Numbered from the stretch's first letter, positions 39,572 through 49,195 are shown. The stretch is DNA of 54,362 bases from NZ13-RE01 sp049718665 (GCA_049718665.1 JBNARO010000010.1:1-54362); one strand, 5' to 3'. Notes: generated by a model not told the origin, from the sequence alone. Numbers and translations are program-made.

Positions 39572-40825
39572 TTGGATATAAAAAGTATAAGTTTCTACAC
39601 TTTTGGTTGTAAAGTTAATCAATATGAAACAGAAAAATTAAAAAGCTTAGCTCAGAAAGAAGGATGGGAAGTAAAACCTTTTGGGGTTGAGACTGATTAT
39701 ATTTTTATCAATAGTTGTGCTGTCACTCATGTAGCTGAGAGAAAGGCAAGACGTCTTATAAAATTTTTAAGAAACAAGTTTCCAAATTCTAAAATAGTTC
39801 TTGCAGGATGTTATCCAGAAAGAATGAAGGATTCTATTCCTAATCTTGATATAGATATTCTTTTGACTAACAAAGAAAAATGGGAATTTTTTAATGGTGA
39901 TGAATTTTCTTTTATTCCTCCTTTGCCTCAAGAAAGAACCAGGGCTTTAGTAAAAATTCAAGATGGATGTAATCAGTTCTGTAGTTATTGCATTGTTCCA
40001 TACTTAAGAGGAAAAGAAAGAAGTAAGCCATTAGATTTAGTTATATGGGAAATAGAAAACCTTATAAATTTAGGGTATAAAGAAATTGTTATTACTGGAG
40101 TAAGATTAGGAGCCTATGGGCACGACTTTCAGGATAGAGATGCTCTTTCAAAGCTTCTTCAAAAGCTTATTCAATATCCTGAGTTAAAAAGAATTCGTTT
40201 AAGCTCTATAGAACCTATGGATATTACACCATCTTTAATAGAATTAGCATCAGAAGAAAAAATATGTAGACACTGGCATATACCTCTTCAAAGTGGAGAT
40301 GATGAAATATTGAAGAAGATGCGAAGAAGATATAATACTTCATACTATTATGAGATAATCCAAGAATTAAGAAAAAGAGTCCCAGATATTGCCATTGCTA
40401 CGGATATCATTGTAGGTTATCCTGGGGAAAATGATATTAATTTTGAAAACACTGTTAATTTTATAAAAAAAATTGGATTTATGAAACTTCATGTGTTTCC
40501 CTTTTCTCCAAGACCTGGGACTTTAGCAGAAAAAGAAAAGCCTCTTCCACCTGATATAGTCGAGGAGAGGAAAAAATTACTAATTTCTTTAAGCGAAGAA
40601 TTATGGAAAAAATATGCAGAGAGATTTATAGGAAGGGAAATGGAAGTTTTAGTGGAAGAAGTTGAGCATGGGTTAGCAGAGGGATTAACAGATAATTATT
40701 TAAGAATAGTTTTTCATGATACTTCTGTGAATAAAGGAGATTTTGTAAAAGTTTATTTAAAAGAGATTAATAAGGAAAGGGTCTTTGGAGAAAGGGTGAG
40801 GGATATTTTAACTGTTAAAACTTAA
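39572..40825 (+). CDS. mtaB: tRNA t6A37 methylthiotransferase MtaB
   Basis: A radical-SAM enzyme that adds a methylthio group to t6A37 in tRNA. The 417 residues have the N-terminal UPF0004 domain with Cys13, Cys49 and Cys80 for the second cluster, the radical-SAM motif CNQFCSYC (C133, C137, C140) and a C-terminal TRAM domain. The length and TFGCKVNQYETE start are MtaB-like rather than MiaB-like. It starts at TTG 39572, with a weak ribosome binding site. rpsU follows. Confidence 0.92.
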   Translation: MDIKSISFYTFGCKVNQYETEKLKSLAQKEGWEVKPFGVETDYIFINSCAVTHVAERKARRLIKFLRNKFPNSKIVLAGCYPERMKDSIPNLDIDILLTNKEKWEFFNGDEFSFIPPLPQERTRALVKIQDGCNQFCSYCIVPYLRGKERSKPLDLVIWEIENLINLGYKEIVITGVRLGAYGHDFQDRDALSKLLQKLIQYPELKRIRLSSIEPMDITPSLIELASEEKICRHWHIPLQSGDDEILKKMRRRYNTSYYYEIIQELRKRVPDIAIATDIIVGYPGENDINFENTVNFIKKIGFMKLHVFPFSPRPGTLAEKEKPLPPDIVEERKKLLISLSEELWKKYAERFIGREMEVLVEEVEHGLAEGLTDNYLRIVFHDTSVNKGDFVKVYLKEINKERVFGERVRDILTVKT

Positions 40826-40853
40826 AGTTATTTTAAAGAAAGGAGGGAAAGTT

Positions 40854-41024
40854 ATGACAGAAGTAAGAGTAGGAAAAGATGAAAGTTTAGACAGCGCTTT
40901 AAAGAGATTTAAGAAAAAGCTTCAGGAAGATGGAGTTTTGGCAGATATTCGTAGGCATGAATATTATGAGAAGCCCAGTGAAAAGAGAAATCGTAAAAGA
41001 GCACAAGCAAAAAGGAAAAAATAA
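40854..41024 (+). CDS. rpsU: 30S ribosomal protein S21
   Basis: A 56-residue basic protein: MTEVRVGKDESLDSALKRFK, then a KKLQEDGVLADIRRHEYYEKPSEKR-type core and an Arg/Lys-rich end. S21 helps the 30S subunit in initiation. The strong ribosome binding site AAAGGAGGG lies just upstream. The gene sits between mtaB and phoH, as in many Firmicutes; the usual yqeY is missing. Confidence 0.95.
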   Translation: MTEVRVGKDESLDSALKRFKKKLQEDGVLADIRRHEYYEKPSEKRNRKRAQAKRKK

Positions 41025-41042
41025 GACTTAAATAAATTAAAG

Positions 41043-41957
41043 ATGGAACAACCTCTAACAAGAACTGAGATTATTTTACCTAAGGGCTTTTTAATAATAG
41101 AAAGAGGAAGAAGGTTGATAGAAGAAGTAAAGGACTGGCAAAATGAATATCAAATAGAGATACTTTGGGACGAAGATAAGGTAATACTTCAAGGCTCTGC
41201 AGAGTGGGTTAACAAAGTGGTAGATTATATTACAGGATATATAAATGACAATACTAAGATTGACAATAGGACAGGAAGTAAAATATTAGTATTAGAGAAA
41301 AAGTTAGTAAGAGTTTCTTCTCCAGGTCAAAAAAGATATATTGAAGCTTTGGAGAAAAAGGATATTGTCTTTGTCATAGGTCCTGCAGGAACAGGTAAAA
41401 GTTATCTTGCAATTGTAGCGGGACTAATATTCTTAAAAGAGGGGAGAGTAAAAAAGATAATTTTAACAAGACCAGTGGTAGAAGCAGGAGAAAAATTAGG
41501 GTTTCTGCCAGGAGATTTGCAACAGAAGACCAATCCATATTTAAAGCCCTTATATGACTTTTTAGAGGAGTTTTTAGGATATGAAAGGTTGGAGAAACTT
41601 TTAGAAAAGAAATTGTTAGAGGTTGTTCCTCTTGCTTATATGAGAGGCAGAACCTTTAAGGATGCTTTTGTCTTATTAGATGAGGCACAAAATACTACCC
41701 CTTTGCAGATGAAGATGTTTCTTACAAGATTTGGTTCTGGAAGTAAAATGGTAATAACTGGAGATATTACCCAAATTGATTTAGAAAAGAATCAAAAATC
41801 TGGGCTTCTACAGGCGTGGAAAATCTTAAGGGATATTGATGAAATTGGATTTGTAGAACTCACCGAGGAAGATATAGTGAGGCATGATCTGGTAAAGAAG
41901 ATTGTTATAGCTTATGATAAATGGGAGAAGGAACAAGGTGAGCTTAGAAATATTTAA
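41043..41957 (+). CDS. phoH: PhoH-like ATPase
   Basis: A 304-residue P-loop ATPase. Walker A GPAGTGKS is at 113-120, with VLLDEAQNTT as the Walker B region and TRFGSGSKMVITGDITQID after it. PhoH is found next to ybeY in most bacteria, which links it to rRNA processing, although its exact activity is not settled. A KH-like N-terminal part (about 1-70) is plausible. The ybeY gene starts within its last 20 bases. Confidence 0.92.
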   Translation: MEQPLTRTEIILPKGFLIIERGRRLIEEVKDWQNEYQIEILWDEDKVILQGSAEWVNKVVDYITGYINDNTKIDNRTGSKILVLEKKLVRVSSPGQKRYIEALEKKDIVFVIGPAGTGKSYLAIVAGLIFLKEGRVKKIILTRPVVEAGEKLGFLPGDLQQKTNPYLKPLYDFLEEFLGYERLEKLLEKKLLEVVPLAYMRGRTFKDAFVLLDEAQNTTPLQMKMFLTRFGSGSKMVITGDITQIDLEKNQKSGLLQAWKILRDIDEIGFVELTEEDIVRHDLVKKIVIAYDKWEKEQGELRNI

Positions 41958-42372
41958 TATTGAGGAAAGATTGAATAAAAAAGAGAATGAGAAGTTGAAG
42001 AGGTTTTTAAAGGAAGTTTTAAAGAGAAAAGGACTTTCTCCAATAAATTATGATATTTCTATAGTTTTTGTAGATGATGAGAAAATAAGAGAATTGAACA
42101 AAAAATATAGAAATAAAGATAACCCTACAGATGTTTTATCTTTTAATTTGGGGAAAGATCCAAGAGGTAGAATTATCGGAGAGATATATATTTCTATACC
42201 TTCTGCTGAAAAGCAAAGTATTGAAAATAATAAGTCTTTATTGAATGAGATAGCCTTTCTCTCGTTGCATGGTGTATTACATATATTGGGATATGATCAT
42301 GAAACTTCTTTGGAAAGAGAAGAAATGGAGAAGGAAACTCAAAATTTGTTAAAATATTGGATACACCTATGA
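41938..42372 (+). CDS. ybeY: Endoribonuclease YbeY (rRNA maturation)
   Basis: A zinc endoribonuclease involved in 16S rRNA 3' maturation and 70S quality control. The 144 residues contain the zinc motif HGVLHILGYDH with H111, H115 and H121, and PTDVLSFN near 63-70. It starts at GTG 41938, preceded by GGGAGAAGG within the phoH end. The ATGA overlap with dgkA at 42369-42372 indicates coupled translation. Confidence 0.93.
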   Translation: MSLEIFNIEERLNKKENEKLKRFLKEVLKRKGLSPINYDISIVFVDDEKIRELNKKYRNKDNPTDVLSFNLGKDPRGRIIGEIYISIPSAEKQSIENNKSLLNEIAFLSLHGVLHILGYDHETSLEREEMEKETQNLLKYWIHL

Positions 42373-42752
42373 AAACAAGAAATTTTAGCGAAAGTCTTAA
42401 ATTTTCTATCGAAGGGATATCATGGGGCTTAAGATATGAGAGAAATATTAAAATTCAATTTATAATAGGGATATTGGCCATTATTGCAAGTTTTGTCTTT
42501 AAGATATCCCAGGTGGAGTTTTTATTTGTTTTATTATGGATTGGATTAGTATTAAGTGCAGAGTTTTTTAATACTGCTATAGAAAAGGCGTTGGATTCTT
42601 ATTATGACGAGTTTTCGCCGAGCATAAAGATTATTAAAGATTTATGTGCTTCTGCAGTTTTTATTTTAGCTCTTTTAGCTGCTATCTCAGGAGTTTTAAT
42701 ATTTCTTCCTCATATAATTTCTTTTTTTGAAATATTATTCAAAGGAGTGTGA
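42369..42752 (+). CDS. dgkA: Diacylglycerol/undecaprenol kinase
   Basis: A small integral membrane kinase of 127 residues with three membrane helices. The family signature AEFFNTAIEKALD is near residues 64-76. In Gram-positive-type bacteria the enzyme phosphorylates undecaprenol, returning it to cell-wall synthesis. ATG 42369 is used since it overlaps the ybeY stop; TTG 42357 four codons upstream is less likely. dgkA between ybeY and cdd or era is the usual order. Confidence 0.9.
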   Translation: MKTRNFSESLKFSIEGISWGLRYERNIKIQFIIGILAIIASFVFKISQVEFLFVLLWIGLVLSAEFFNTAIEKALDSYYDEFSPSIKIIKDLCASAVFILALLAAISGVLIFLPHIISFFEILFKGV

Positions 42753-42758
42753 AGGTAT

Positions 42759-44045
42759 CTGATTTTTCTTCTCCTTTTTATTCTTCTTTCCTTTTCAGCT
42801 TTTTTCTCAGCCTTAGAAACCTCCTTAGTTTCTTCTACTAAAATAAAGCTTCATCACTTAGCTCAAGGAGGGGATAAGAGGGCAGAGAAGCTTTTAAAAT
42901 TATTAGAAAATACCCAAGAGGTTTTAGCTACTATACTTATTGCCAATAATATTGTAAACATTCTTATCGCTTCCTTAGTTACTAAGCTCACTTTGAATTA
43001 TACTCAAAACTATGGCATATCTATAGCTACTGGCTTATCTACATTCTTTATTGTAATCTTTGGAGAAATGATTCCGAAAACTTTTGGCCTTAAATATAAA
43101 GAAAGATTTTCTCTTTCTTTTTTCTATCTTTTCTATCCTATTTATATTATATTTAAACCAGTAACTCAAATATTCTTACTTTTCAGTAGTATTTTTTATC
43201 ATATCTTGGGACAAACCTCTGAAAATATCTCTCCTTTTGCTACTATTGAGGAATTTATAACCTTAGTTAATATGGGAGAAAAGGAAGGTATAATTGAAAA
43301 GGAAGAGAAAGAATTTATAAATAATGTTATAGAATTTACTGATACAGAAGTCCATGAGGTTATGGTTCCAAGAATTGATATGGTGTGTGTAAGTATTGAT
43401 GATTCTTTAGAGGAGGTCTGGAAAAAGATAATTGAGGAAGGACATTCTCGCTTGCCTGTTTATGAAGGAACTATTGATAATATTGTAGGGATAATACATG
43501 CAAAGGATGTGTTAAGAGCTTTAGCAGAGAAAAACCTAAATAAGGGTTTAAAAGATCTCATAAGAGAAGTAATGTATGTTCCTGAGAATATGAAAATTAG
43601 TGATCTTTTTAATGAAATGAGAAAAAGGAAAGCTCATATGGCAATTGTAGTAGACGAATATGGAGGAACAGCAGGATTAGTAACTTTAGAAGACCTTTTA
43701 GAAGAATTAGTTGGAGAGATAGAAGATGAATATGATAGAGAAGAGAGAATGTTCTCTTTTATTGATAGGAATACTATTTTGGTCGATGCTAAAATGAATA
43801 TCTATGAGTTAAATGAGCTTTTAGAAGAATACTGGAAAGAGAAACTTCCTGAAACAGAATATGATACTGTAGGAGGCTTAGTTTTGGATATATTAGGAAG
43901 AGTTCCTTTAAGAGGGGAAGAAATAAGATTGGGAAATTTAAGTATTAAAATAGAAAATATGAGAAGGCAGAGAATTGAAAAAATTAAAATTACATGTAAT
44001 AAAGAATTAGAAGAAAATAACAGTTCTGAGGTGGTAAATGACTAA
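42759..44045 (+). CDS. Hemolysin C/CorC-type DUF21-CBS membrane protein, non-standard start
   Basis: A membrane protein with a DUF21 transmembrane domain, two CBS domains (about 205-325) and a CorC/HlyC C-terminal domain. Related proteins act in Mg/Co efflux. The first ATG/GTG/TTG in frame is TTG 42993, which would remove the first third of DUF21, yet the sequence from 42762 on (FLLLFILLSFSAFFSALETS, then a SSTKIKLHHLA segment) is clearly family-like. CTG 42759 or ATT 42762 after GGAGTGTGAAGG is therefore the probable start (428 residues from CTG). Its 3' end overlaps pyrG by 8 bases. Confidence 0.8.
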   Translation: MIFLLLFILLSFSAFFSALETSLVSSTKIKLHHLAQGGDKRAEKLLKLLENTQEVLATILIANNIVNILIASLVTKLTLNYTQNYGISIATGLSTFFIVIFGEMIPKTFGLKYKERFSLSFFYLFYPIYIIFKPVTQIFLLFSSIFYHILGQTSENISPFATIEEFITLVNMGEKEGIIEKEEKEFINNVIEFTDTEVHEVMVPRIDMVCVSIDDSLEEVWKKIIEEGHSRLPVYEGTIDNIVGIIHAKDVLRALAEKNLNKGLKDLIREVMYVPENMKISDLFNEMRKRKAHMAIVVDEYGGTAGLVTLEDLLEELVGEIEDEYDREERMFSFIDRNTILVDAKMNIYELNELLEEYWKEKLPETEYDTVGGLVLDILGRVPLRGEEIRLGNLSIKIENMRRQRIEKIKITCNKELEENNSSEVVND

Positions 44046-45636
44046 GTATATAGTTATTACTGGTGGTGTTATATCTTCCTTAGGTAAAGGTTTAACTACT
44101 GCTTCCTTAGGGAGAATTTTAAAGAGTAAGGGTTTTTCTGTCACTGCACTAAAATTTGATCCATATATAAATGTAGATGCAGGGACGATGAATCCTTATC
44201 AACATGGAGAAGTCTTTGTAACAGAGGATGGTGCAGAAACAGATTTAGATTTAGGGCATTATGAGAGATTTTTAGATGTAAATCTCTCTGCTATTAATAA
44301 CGTTACCACTGGTAAAATATATTCAAATGTAATAATGAAGGAGAGAGAAGGCAGATATCTAGGCTCTACTGTCCAGATTATTCCTCATATTACTGAAGAA
44401 ATAAAAGCAAGTATTTTAAGAGTTGCAGAAGAAACAAAAGCAGATGTGGTTTTAGTAGAGATTGGAGGAACAGTAGGAGACATAGAAGGTCTTCCTTTTT
44501 TAGAAGCGGTAAGACAATTCAGAAAAAATGTAGGTAAGCAGAACTTAATATATATCCATGTGACTTTAGTCCCATCTTTGTTTCCTACAGGAGAACTAAA
44601 AACAAAGCCTACTCAGCATAGTGTAAAAGAACTTAGAAGTATTGGGATTCAGCCAGATATTATCCTTTGTAGAGCAAAAGAAAAACTTCCCAAGAGTATA
44701 AGAGAAAAAATAGCATTATTTACCGATGTAGAACCCGAGGCAGTAATTAGTGGGGTAGATGTAGAAGATATATATTCTATTCCTTTACATTTTGAAGAAG
44801 AAGGAATGGGAAATTTAGTATGTGAGCTATTGGGCTTAGATAATAGAGAAAGTGATTTAAAAGAATGGAGAGAGATGGTAAATAAACCTTTAGATGGAGA
44901 AGTAAATATTACTATTTTGGGGAAATATACTACCCTTCCTGATGCTTATCTTAGTATAGTTCAAGCGTTAAAACATTCTACGAGACATTTAGGAGTTAAA
45001 TTGAATCTTAGATGGGTAGAGTCTGATAAAGTAAATTCTGATAATGTAAATGAAGCTTTAAAAGGAACAGAAGGATTGTTAGTTCCTGGTGGATTTGGAG
45101 CCAGAGGAATAGAAGGTATGATTGAAGGAATAAGATGGGCACGAAAAAATAATATTCCTTTTTTGGGACTATGTCTTGGGCTTCAATGTGCAGTCATAGA
45201 ATTTGCTCGTAGTATTGGTCTGAAAGGTGCCAACAGTAGAGAGTTTGATGAAAATACTTCTTATCCTGTAATTGATCTTATGCCTCATCAAAGAGAGGTA
45301 AAGGCAAAAGGTGGGACCATGAGATTAGGTGCATATCCATGTATTATTAATAAAAATTCTTTAGCATATCAATGTTATCAGAAGGAGCTGATTTATGAAA
45401 GACATAGGCATAGATATGAAGTTAACAATGATTTTAGGGATATCTTAGAGACCCATGGGATGGTATTTTCAGGACTTTCTCCGAATGGTGAATTAATTGA
45501 GATTATAGAATTAAAAGACCATCCTTTCTTCATTGCTACTCAGTTTCATCCCGAATACAAATCTAGACCTTTAAATCCTCATCCTTTATTTTTAGGATTT
45601 ATTAAGGCTGTCTTAAAGGAGAAAAAACATGGATAA
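44038..45636 (+). CDS. pyrG: CTP synthase
   Basis: Makes CTP from UTP, ATP and glutamine. The 532 residues begin TKYIVITGGVISSLGKGLTTASLG (P-loop region), followed by YLGSTVQIIPHITEEIK and the glutamine amidotransferase domain with nucleophile Cys379 in GLCLGLQCAV and the HPEYKSRP His-Glu. The length is normal. It overlaps the CorC-like gene by 8 bases and cdd by 8 bases. It is not usually found at this place in Firmicutes. Confidence 0.95.
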   Translation: MTKYIVITGGVISSLGKGLTTASLGRILKSKGFSVTALKFDPYINVDAGTMNPYQHGEVFVTEDGAETDLDLGHYERFLDVNLSAINNVTTGKIYSNVIMKEREGRYLGSTVQIIPHITEEIKASILRVAEETKADVVLVEIGGTVGDIEGLPFLEAVRQFRKNVGKQNLIYIHVTLVPSLFPTGELKTKPTQHSVKELRSIGIQPDIILCRAKEKLPKSIREKIALFTDVEPEAVISGVDVEDIYSIPLHFEEEGMGNLVCELLGLDNRESDLKEWREMVNKPLDGEVNITILGKYTTLPDAYLSIVQALKHSTRHLGVKLNLRWVESDKVNSDNVNEALKGTEGLLVPGGFGARGIEGMIEGIRWARKNNIPFLGLCLGLQCAVIEFARSIGLKGANSREFDENTSYPVIDLMPHQREVKAKGGTMRLGAYPCIINKNSLAYQCYQKELIYERHRHRYEVNNDFRDILETHGMVFSGLSPNGELIEIIELKDHPFFIATQFHPEYKSRPLNPHPLFLGFIKAVLKEKKHG

Positions 45637-46021
45637 TAGAGAACTTTGGAAAATGGCGAAAAGCGCTTTAGAATTTTCTTATTCCCCCTATTCTAATTTC
45701 CCTGTTGGAGCTGCTCTCTTAACAAAGTCAGGTAAAATATTCTTAGGGACAAATATAGAAAATGCATCCTATGGACTTACTATTTGTGCAGAGAGGGTTG
45801 CTATTTTTAAAGCAGTGAGTGAAGGAGAAAGAGATTTTCTTAAAATGGCTATAGTGGGAGTAAATGGAGAGGGTCTTTTCCCTTGTGGAAGTTGTAGACA
45901 AGTAATGGCTGAGTTTTCTATCGATTTAGAGATTGTTCTATATGATCCAAGGAAGGATGAGTTTAATTCTTGGAAAGTAAAAGAACTTTTGCCTTTAAAT
46001 TTTTCTTTAAAGAGAGGTTAA
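45629..46021 (+). CDS. cdd: Cytidine deaminase
   Basis: A zinc enzyme that converts cytidine and deoxycytidine to uridines. The 130 residues have FPVGAALLT, NIENASYGLTICAERVA with Cys53 and Glu55, and PCGSCRQVMAEF with Cys86 and Cys89. The homotetrameric short type fits the length. The cdd-era order is classical. It overlaps pyrG by 8 bases, placing CTP synthesis and cytidine salvage in one transcript. Confidence 0.95.
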   Translation: MDNRELWKMAKSALEFSYSPYSNFPVGAALLTKSGKIFLGTNIENASYGLTICAERVAIFKAVSEGERDFLKMAIVGVNGEGLFPCGSCRQVMAEFSIDLEIVLYDPRKDEFNSWKVKELLPLNFSLKRG

Positions 46022-46025
46022 AACT

Positions 46026-46925
46026 ATGGAAATTACTACAAAATTGGCATATGTGGGTATCTTAGGAAAGCCTAATGTAGGAAAATCTACTCTTATTAAT
46101 CTTTTGGTAGGGGAAAAAATTTCTATTATTGCTGATAAACCTCAAACCACAAGACAAAGAATCTTAGGAGTATTAACTTTAGAAAATAGAGCTCAACTAA
46201 TCTTCCTTGACACTCCTGGTTGGTATGAACCAAAACATCTCTTAGGGGAATATATGATTAATGTTATAAAAGATACTTTGAAAGATTCTGATATTCTTTT
46301 GATCCTTATTGATTCTTCCAAAGATTTGGAAAAAGAGGATATTGTTTTGTTGGATCTAATAAAGGAGGAGAAAAAGCCTTATTTAGTTGTCTTGAATAAG
46401 ATAGACTTAGTATCCAAAGGGAAATTAGAGGAAAGAGTAGAAGAGTTAAAAAATTTGGGAATATCAGAAGATAGTATTGTAAAAATTTCTGCCCTTTTTG
46501 GGACTAACAAGGATGAGCTCTTGGAAAAAATCATTGAAATATCCCCATATGGAGAATTCCTTTACCCTCCTGATATGATATCAGATCAAACTGATAAATT
46601 TTTTGTCTCTGAGGTCATTAGAGAAAAGATTATTCACTTAACCTATCAAGAAGTTCCTCACTCCACTGCGGTATATGTGGAGGAGATTTCTGAAAGAAAG
46701 AATGGAAACTTGATTTACATAAGGGCTACTATCTTGGTGGAAAGACCCACTCAAAAATCTATAATTATAGGAAGAGATGGAAATATGCTTAAAAAAATTG
46801 GTACTCTTGCTCGTATGGAGTTGGAGGATTATTTTAAGAAACAAGTTTATTTAGATCTATGGGTAAAGGTAAAGGAAAAATGGAGAAAGAAACCTGAAGT
46901 ATTAAGAGAATTAGGATATCAATAA
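46026..46925 (+). CDS. era: GTPase Era
   Basis: A 30S assembly GTPase. The 299 residues have the G1 motif GKPNVGKSTLINLLVG, DTPGWYEPKHLLGEY as G3, NKIDLV as G4 and SALFG as G5, then a KH RNA-binding domain (about 200-290) with SIIIGRDGNMLKKIG. Era acts with YbeY, whose gene is upstream. The ATG follows the cdd stop by 4 bases. The C-terminal YLDLWVKVKEKWRKKPE is typical. Confidence 0.96.
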   Translation: MEITTKLAYVGILGKPNVGKSTLINLLVGEKISIIADKPQTTRQRILGVLTLENRAQLIFLDTPGWYEPKHLLGEYMINVIKDTLKDSDILLILIDSSKDLEKEDIVLLDLIKEEKKPYLVVLNKIDLVSKGKLEERVEELKNLGISEDSIVKISALFGTNKDELLEKIIEISPYGEFLYPPDMISDQTDKFFVSEVIREKIIHLTYQEVPHSTAVYVEEISERKNGNLIYIRATILVERPTQKSIIIGRDGNMLKKIGTLARMELEDYFKKQVYLDLWVKVKEKWRKKPEVLRELGYQ

Positions 46926-46939
46926 GGAGGATTTTTAAT

Positions 46940-47599
46940 ATGGATAGAAAAACTTTAGCAAAAATGATAGACCATACATTGTTAAGACCTGATGCTTCTT
47001 CAAAAGAAATAGAAGAATTCTGTAGAGAGGCTTTAAATTATAACTTCATGGCAGTCTGTATCCAGCCCTATTTTGTCCCTTTAGCATATAAGATTCTTAG
47101 AGATTCAGGAATAAAAATTTGCACTGTAATTGATTTTCCTCATGGGTTAAATTCCCCATCTTCTAAGGCGTTTCAAGTAGAAGATCTTCTTAAAAAAGGA
47201 GCGGAAGAATTTGATGTAGTTATTAATATTGGTGCATTAAAGGATAGAAATGAGAAGGTCTTAAGAGAAGATGTAAGAAAAGTGGTGTCTGCAGCTCAAG
47301 GAAGAATTGTTAAAATAATCATTGAAACTTGTTATCTGACTGACGAAGAGAAAATTTACATTACTAATATTATAAAAGAAGAAGGAGCTCATTTTGTAAA
47401 AACCTCTACAGGGTTTGGTCCAAAGGGGGCAGAAGTTAGAGATATTGCACTGCTTAAAGAAATTGCTCAAGATAAATTAAAAATTAAAGCATCAGGAGGT
47501 ATTAGAACCTTAGAACAGGCTCTTCAAATGATAAATGCGGGAGCAGAACGTTTAGGTACTTCTCAAAGTATTAAAATTCTGCAGGAGTTAAATGAGTAG
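46940..47599 (+). CDS. deoC: Deoxyribose-phosphate aldolase
   Basis: Splits deoxyribose 5-phosphate into acetaldehyde and glyceraldehyde 3-phosphate in deoxynucleoside degradation. The 219 residues show LAKMIDHTLLRPDAS, VIDFPHGLNSPSSK, VINIGALKD and the Schiff-base Lys154 in FVKTSTGFG. It lies between era and recO, where it is not usual, but with cdd it suggests deoxynucleoside salvage. The SD AAGGAGG precedes the ATG by a good distance. Confidence 0.95.
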   Translation: MDRKTLAKMIDHTLLRPDASSKEIEEFCREALNYNFMAVCIQPYFVPLAYKILRDSGIKICTVIDFPHGLNSPSSKAFQVEDLLKKGAEEFDVVINIGALKDRNEKVLREDVRKVVSAAQGRIVKIIIETCYLTDEEKIYITNIIKEEGAHFVKTSTGFGPKGAEVRDIALLKEIAQDKLKIKASGGIRTLEQALQMINAGAERLGTSQSIKILQELNE

Positions 47600-48281
47600 A
47601 TATTATTTTGAAGAAGCTATCATCTTGAGGTACCAAAGAATAGAAGATGCTAATCTTCTTCTAACTCTATATGGAAGAAGTAAAGGAAAATATAATGCAA
47701 TAGCTCCTGGAGCTTTGAAAATTAAAAATAGGCTAAGAGGGAAAGTAGAACCATTTACATGGGGAAAGGGATATTTTGTGATAAGGAAAAATTTAGATTG
47801 GTTAATAAATTGGGAAGTTGAAGATATCTATTGGGATATTAGAACAGATTTAAAAAAGTTGAATTCTGTGGTAGGCATTGTTAATATTATAGAGAAAAAC
47901 ACCTCTTGGGAAAATCCTGATGAAAATCTTTTTCAAATGCTTTTAGATACTTTAAAATTGATAAGAGAAAAAAACCCAGAACATATTAAAGAAATTTTTT
48001 TTATTAAATTTCTTCAATCCCAAGGACTTATAAATAAATTCTCCCCAATTTGTGGTAAATGTGATAAATTATTGGAAAAAGAGGATATAATACGGTTAAA
48101 TGTTTCAGAGAATAAAGTTTACTGTAAAAATTGTTCTTTTTATGGAGTAGCAATTTCCTTAGATACTTTAGAGAGTATAAATAAAATATTAACTTTGACT
48201 TTGTCTCAAGTGGTGAGTTTGAATATTTTAAAAGAGGAATTCGAGAAATTAATTAAAGAGTATGAGAATAACATCTTATAG
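47592..48281 (+). CDS. recO: DNA repair protein RecO
   Basis: Mediator that loads RecA with RecR. The 229 residues have an N-terminal OB fold (EEAIILRYQRIEDANLLLTLYGRSKGK) and helical C-terminal domain with a zinc finger: C154, C157, C178 and C181. The era-recO association is common. It overlaps deoC by 8 bases. Sequence conservation is low, as usual for RecO, but the motif spacing is right. Confidence 0.9.
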   Translation: MSRYYFEEAIILRYQRIEDANLLLTLYGRSKGKYNAIAPGALKIKNRLRGKVEPFTWGKGYFVIRKNLDWLINWEVEDIYWDIRTDLKKLNSVVGIVNIIEKNTSWENPDENLFQMLLDTLKLIREKNPEHIKEIFFIKFLQSQGLINKFSPICGKCDKLLEKEDIIRLNVSENKVYCKNCSFYGVAISLDTLESINKILTLTLSQVVSLNILKEEFEKLIKEYENNIL

Positions 48282-48292
48282 GGGGAATTTTT

Positions 48293-49195
48293 ATGTTGAC
48301 TTTTCAAGAGATAATCTTTAAATTAAATGAATTTTGGCATAAACAAGGATGCGTAATTCAACAACCCTATGATATAGAAGTAGGGGCAGGAACCATGAAT
48401 CCTGCAACCTTCTTTAGAGTATTAGGCCCAGAACCTTGGAGAGTTGCCTATGTGGAACCTTCTCGTCGTCCTACTGATGGAAGATATGGGGAAAATCCTA
48501 ATAGATGGCAACATTATTATCAATACCAAGTAATATTAAAACCTTCCCCTCATAGGGTTCAGGAAATTTATCTTGATAGTTTAAAATACCTCGGAATAGA
48601 TATTGAAAAACATGATATTCGTTTTGTAGAAGATAATTGGGAATCTCCTACTTTGGGAGCGTGGGGAATAGGTTGGGAAGTTTGGTTGGATGGTATGGAG
48701 ATTACTCAGTTTACATATTTTCAACAGTGTGGAGGATTTGATCTTTTCCCAGTTTCTGCTGAGATTACATATGGTCTTGAAAGAATTGCCATGTATATTC
48801 AAGGAGTAGATGATTTTAAAGACATTATATGGCAGGGAGATATTACTTATGGTGATATTCATCTCCAAGGAGAAGTTGAACATTGTCATTATAACTTCTC
48901 CTTGGCAGATGTTGAAAGATTAAGACTTCTCTTTAATCAATATGAAGAAGAGGCAGAGAGACTTTTAAATCTTGGTTTGACTTTCCCTGCTTATGACTAT
49001 GTATTAAAATGTTCTCATGTATTTAATCTATTAGATGCCAGAGGTGCTATAAGTGTAGTTCAACGAGCTCAATATATATCAAGAATAAGAAGGCTTGCCT
49101 ACAAATCTGCAGAAAATTATTTAAAAAGCCGTGAAAACTTAGGATTTCCACTTCTAAAGAAGAATTGTTGGAAGGAGGAAGAAAAAATTGGGTAG
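48293..49195 (+). CDS. glyQ: Glycyl-tRNA synthetase alpha subunit
   Basis: The catalytic alpha subunit of the bacterial-type alpha2-beta2 GlyRS. The 300 residues begin TFQEIIFKLNEFWHKQGCVIQQPYDIEVGAGTMNPATFFRVLGPEPW-like and contain YVEPSRRPTDGRYGENPNR, QYQVILKPSP and TYFQQCGG, all class II-D markers. The recO-glyQ-glyS order is as in Bacillus. Its stop overlaps the TTG start of glyS by 8 bases. Confidence 0.96.
   Translation: MLTFQEIIFKLNEFWHKQGCVIQQPYDIEVGAGTMNPATFFRVLGPEPWRVAYVEPSRRPTDGRYGENPNRWQHYYQYQVILKPSPHRVQEIYLDSLKYLGIDIEKHDIRFVEDNWESPTLGAWGIGWEVWLDGMEITQFTYFQQCGGFDLFPVSAEITYGLERIAMYIQGVDDFKDIIWQGDITYGDIHLQGEVEHCHYNFSLADVERLRLLFNQYEEEAERLLNLGLTFPAYDYVLKCSHVFNLLDARGAISVVQRAQYISRIRRLAYKSAENYLKSRENLGFPLLKKNCWKEEEKIG

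Noticed and set aside
42993..44045. CorC-like gene starting at TTG 42993
   Set aside because: This cuts away the first part of DUF21, which is well preserved upstream in the same open frame.
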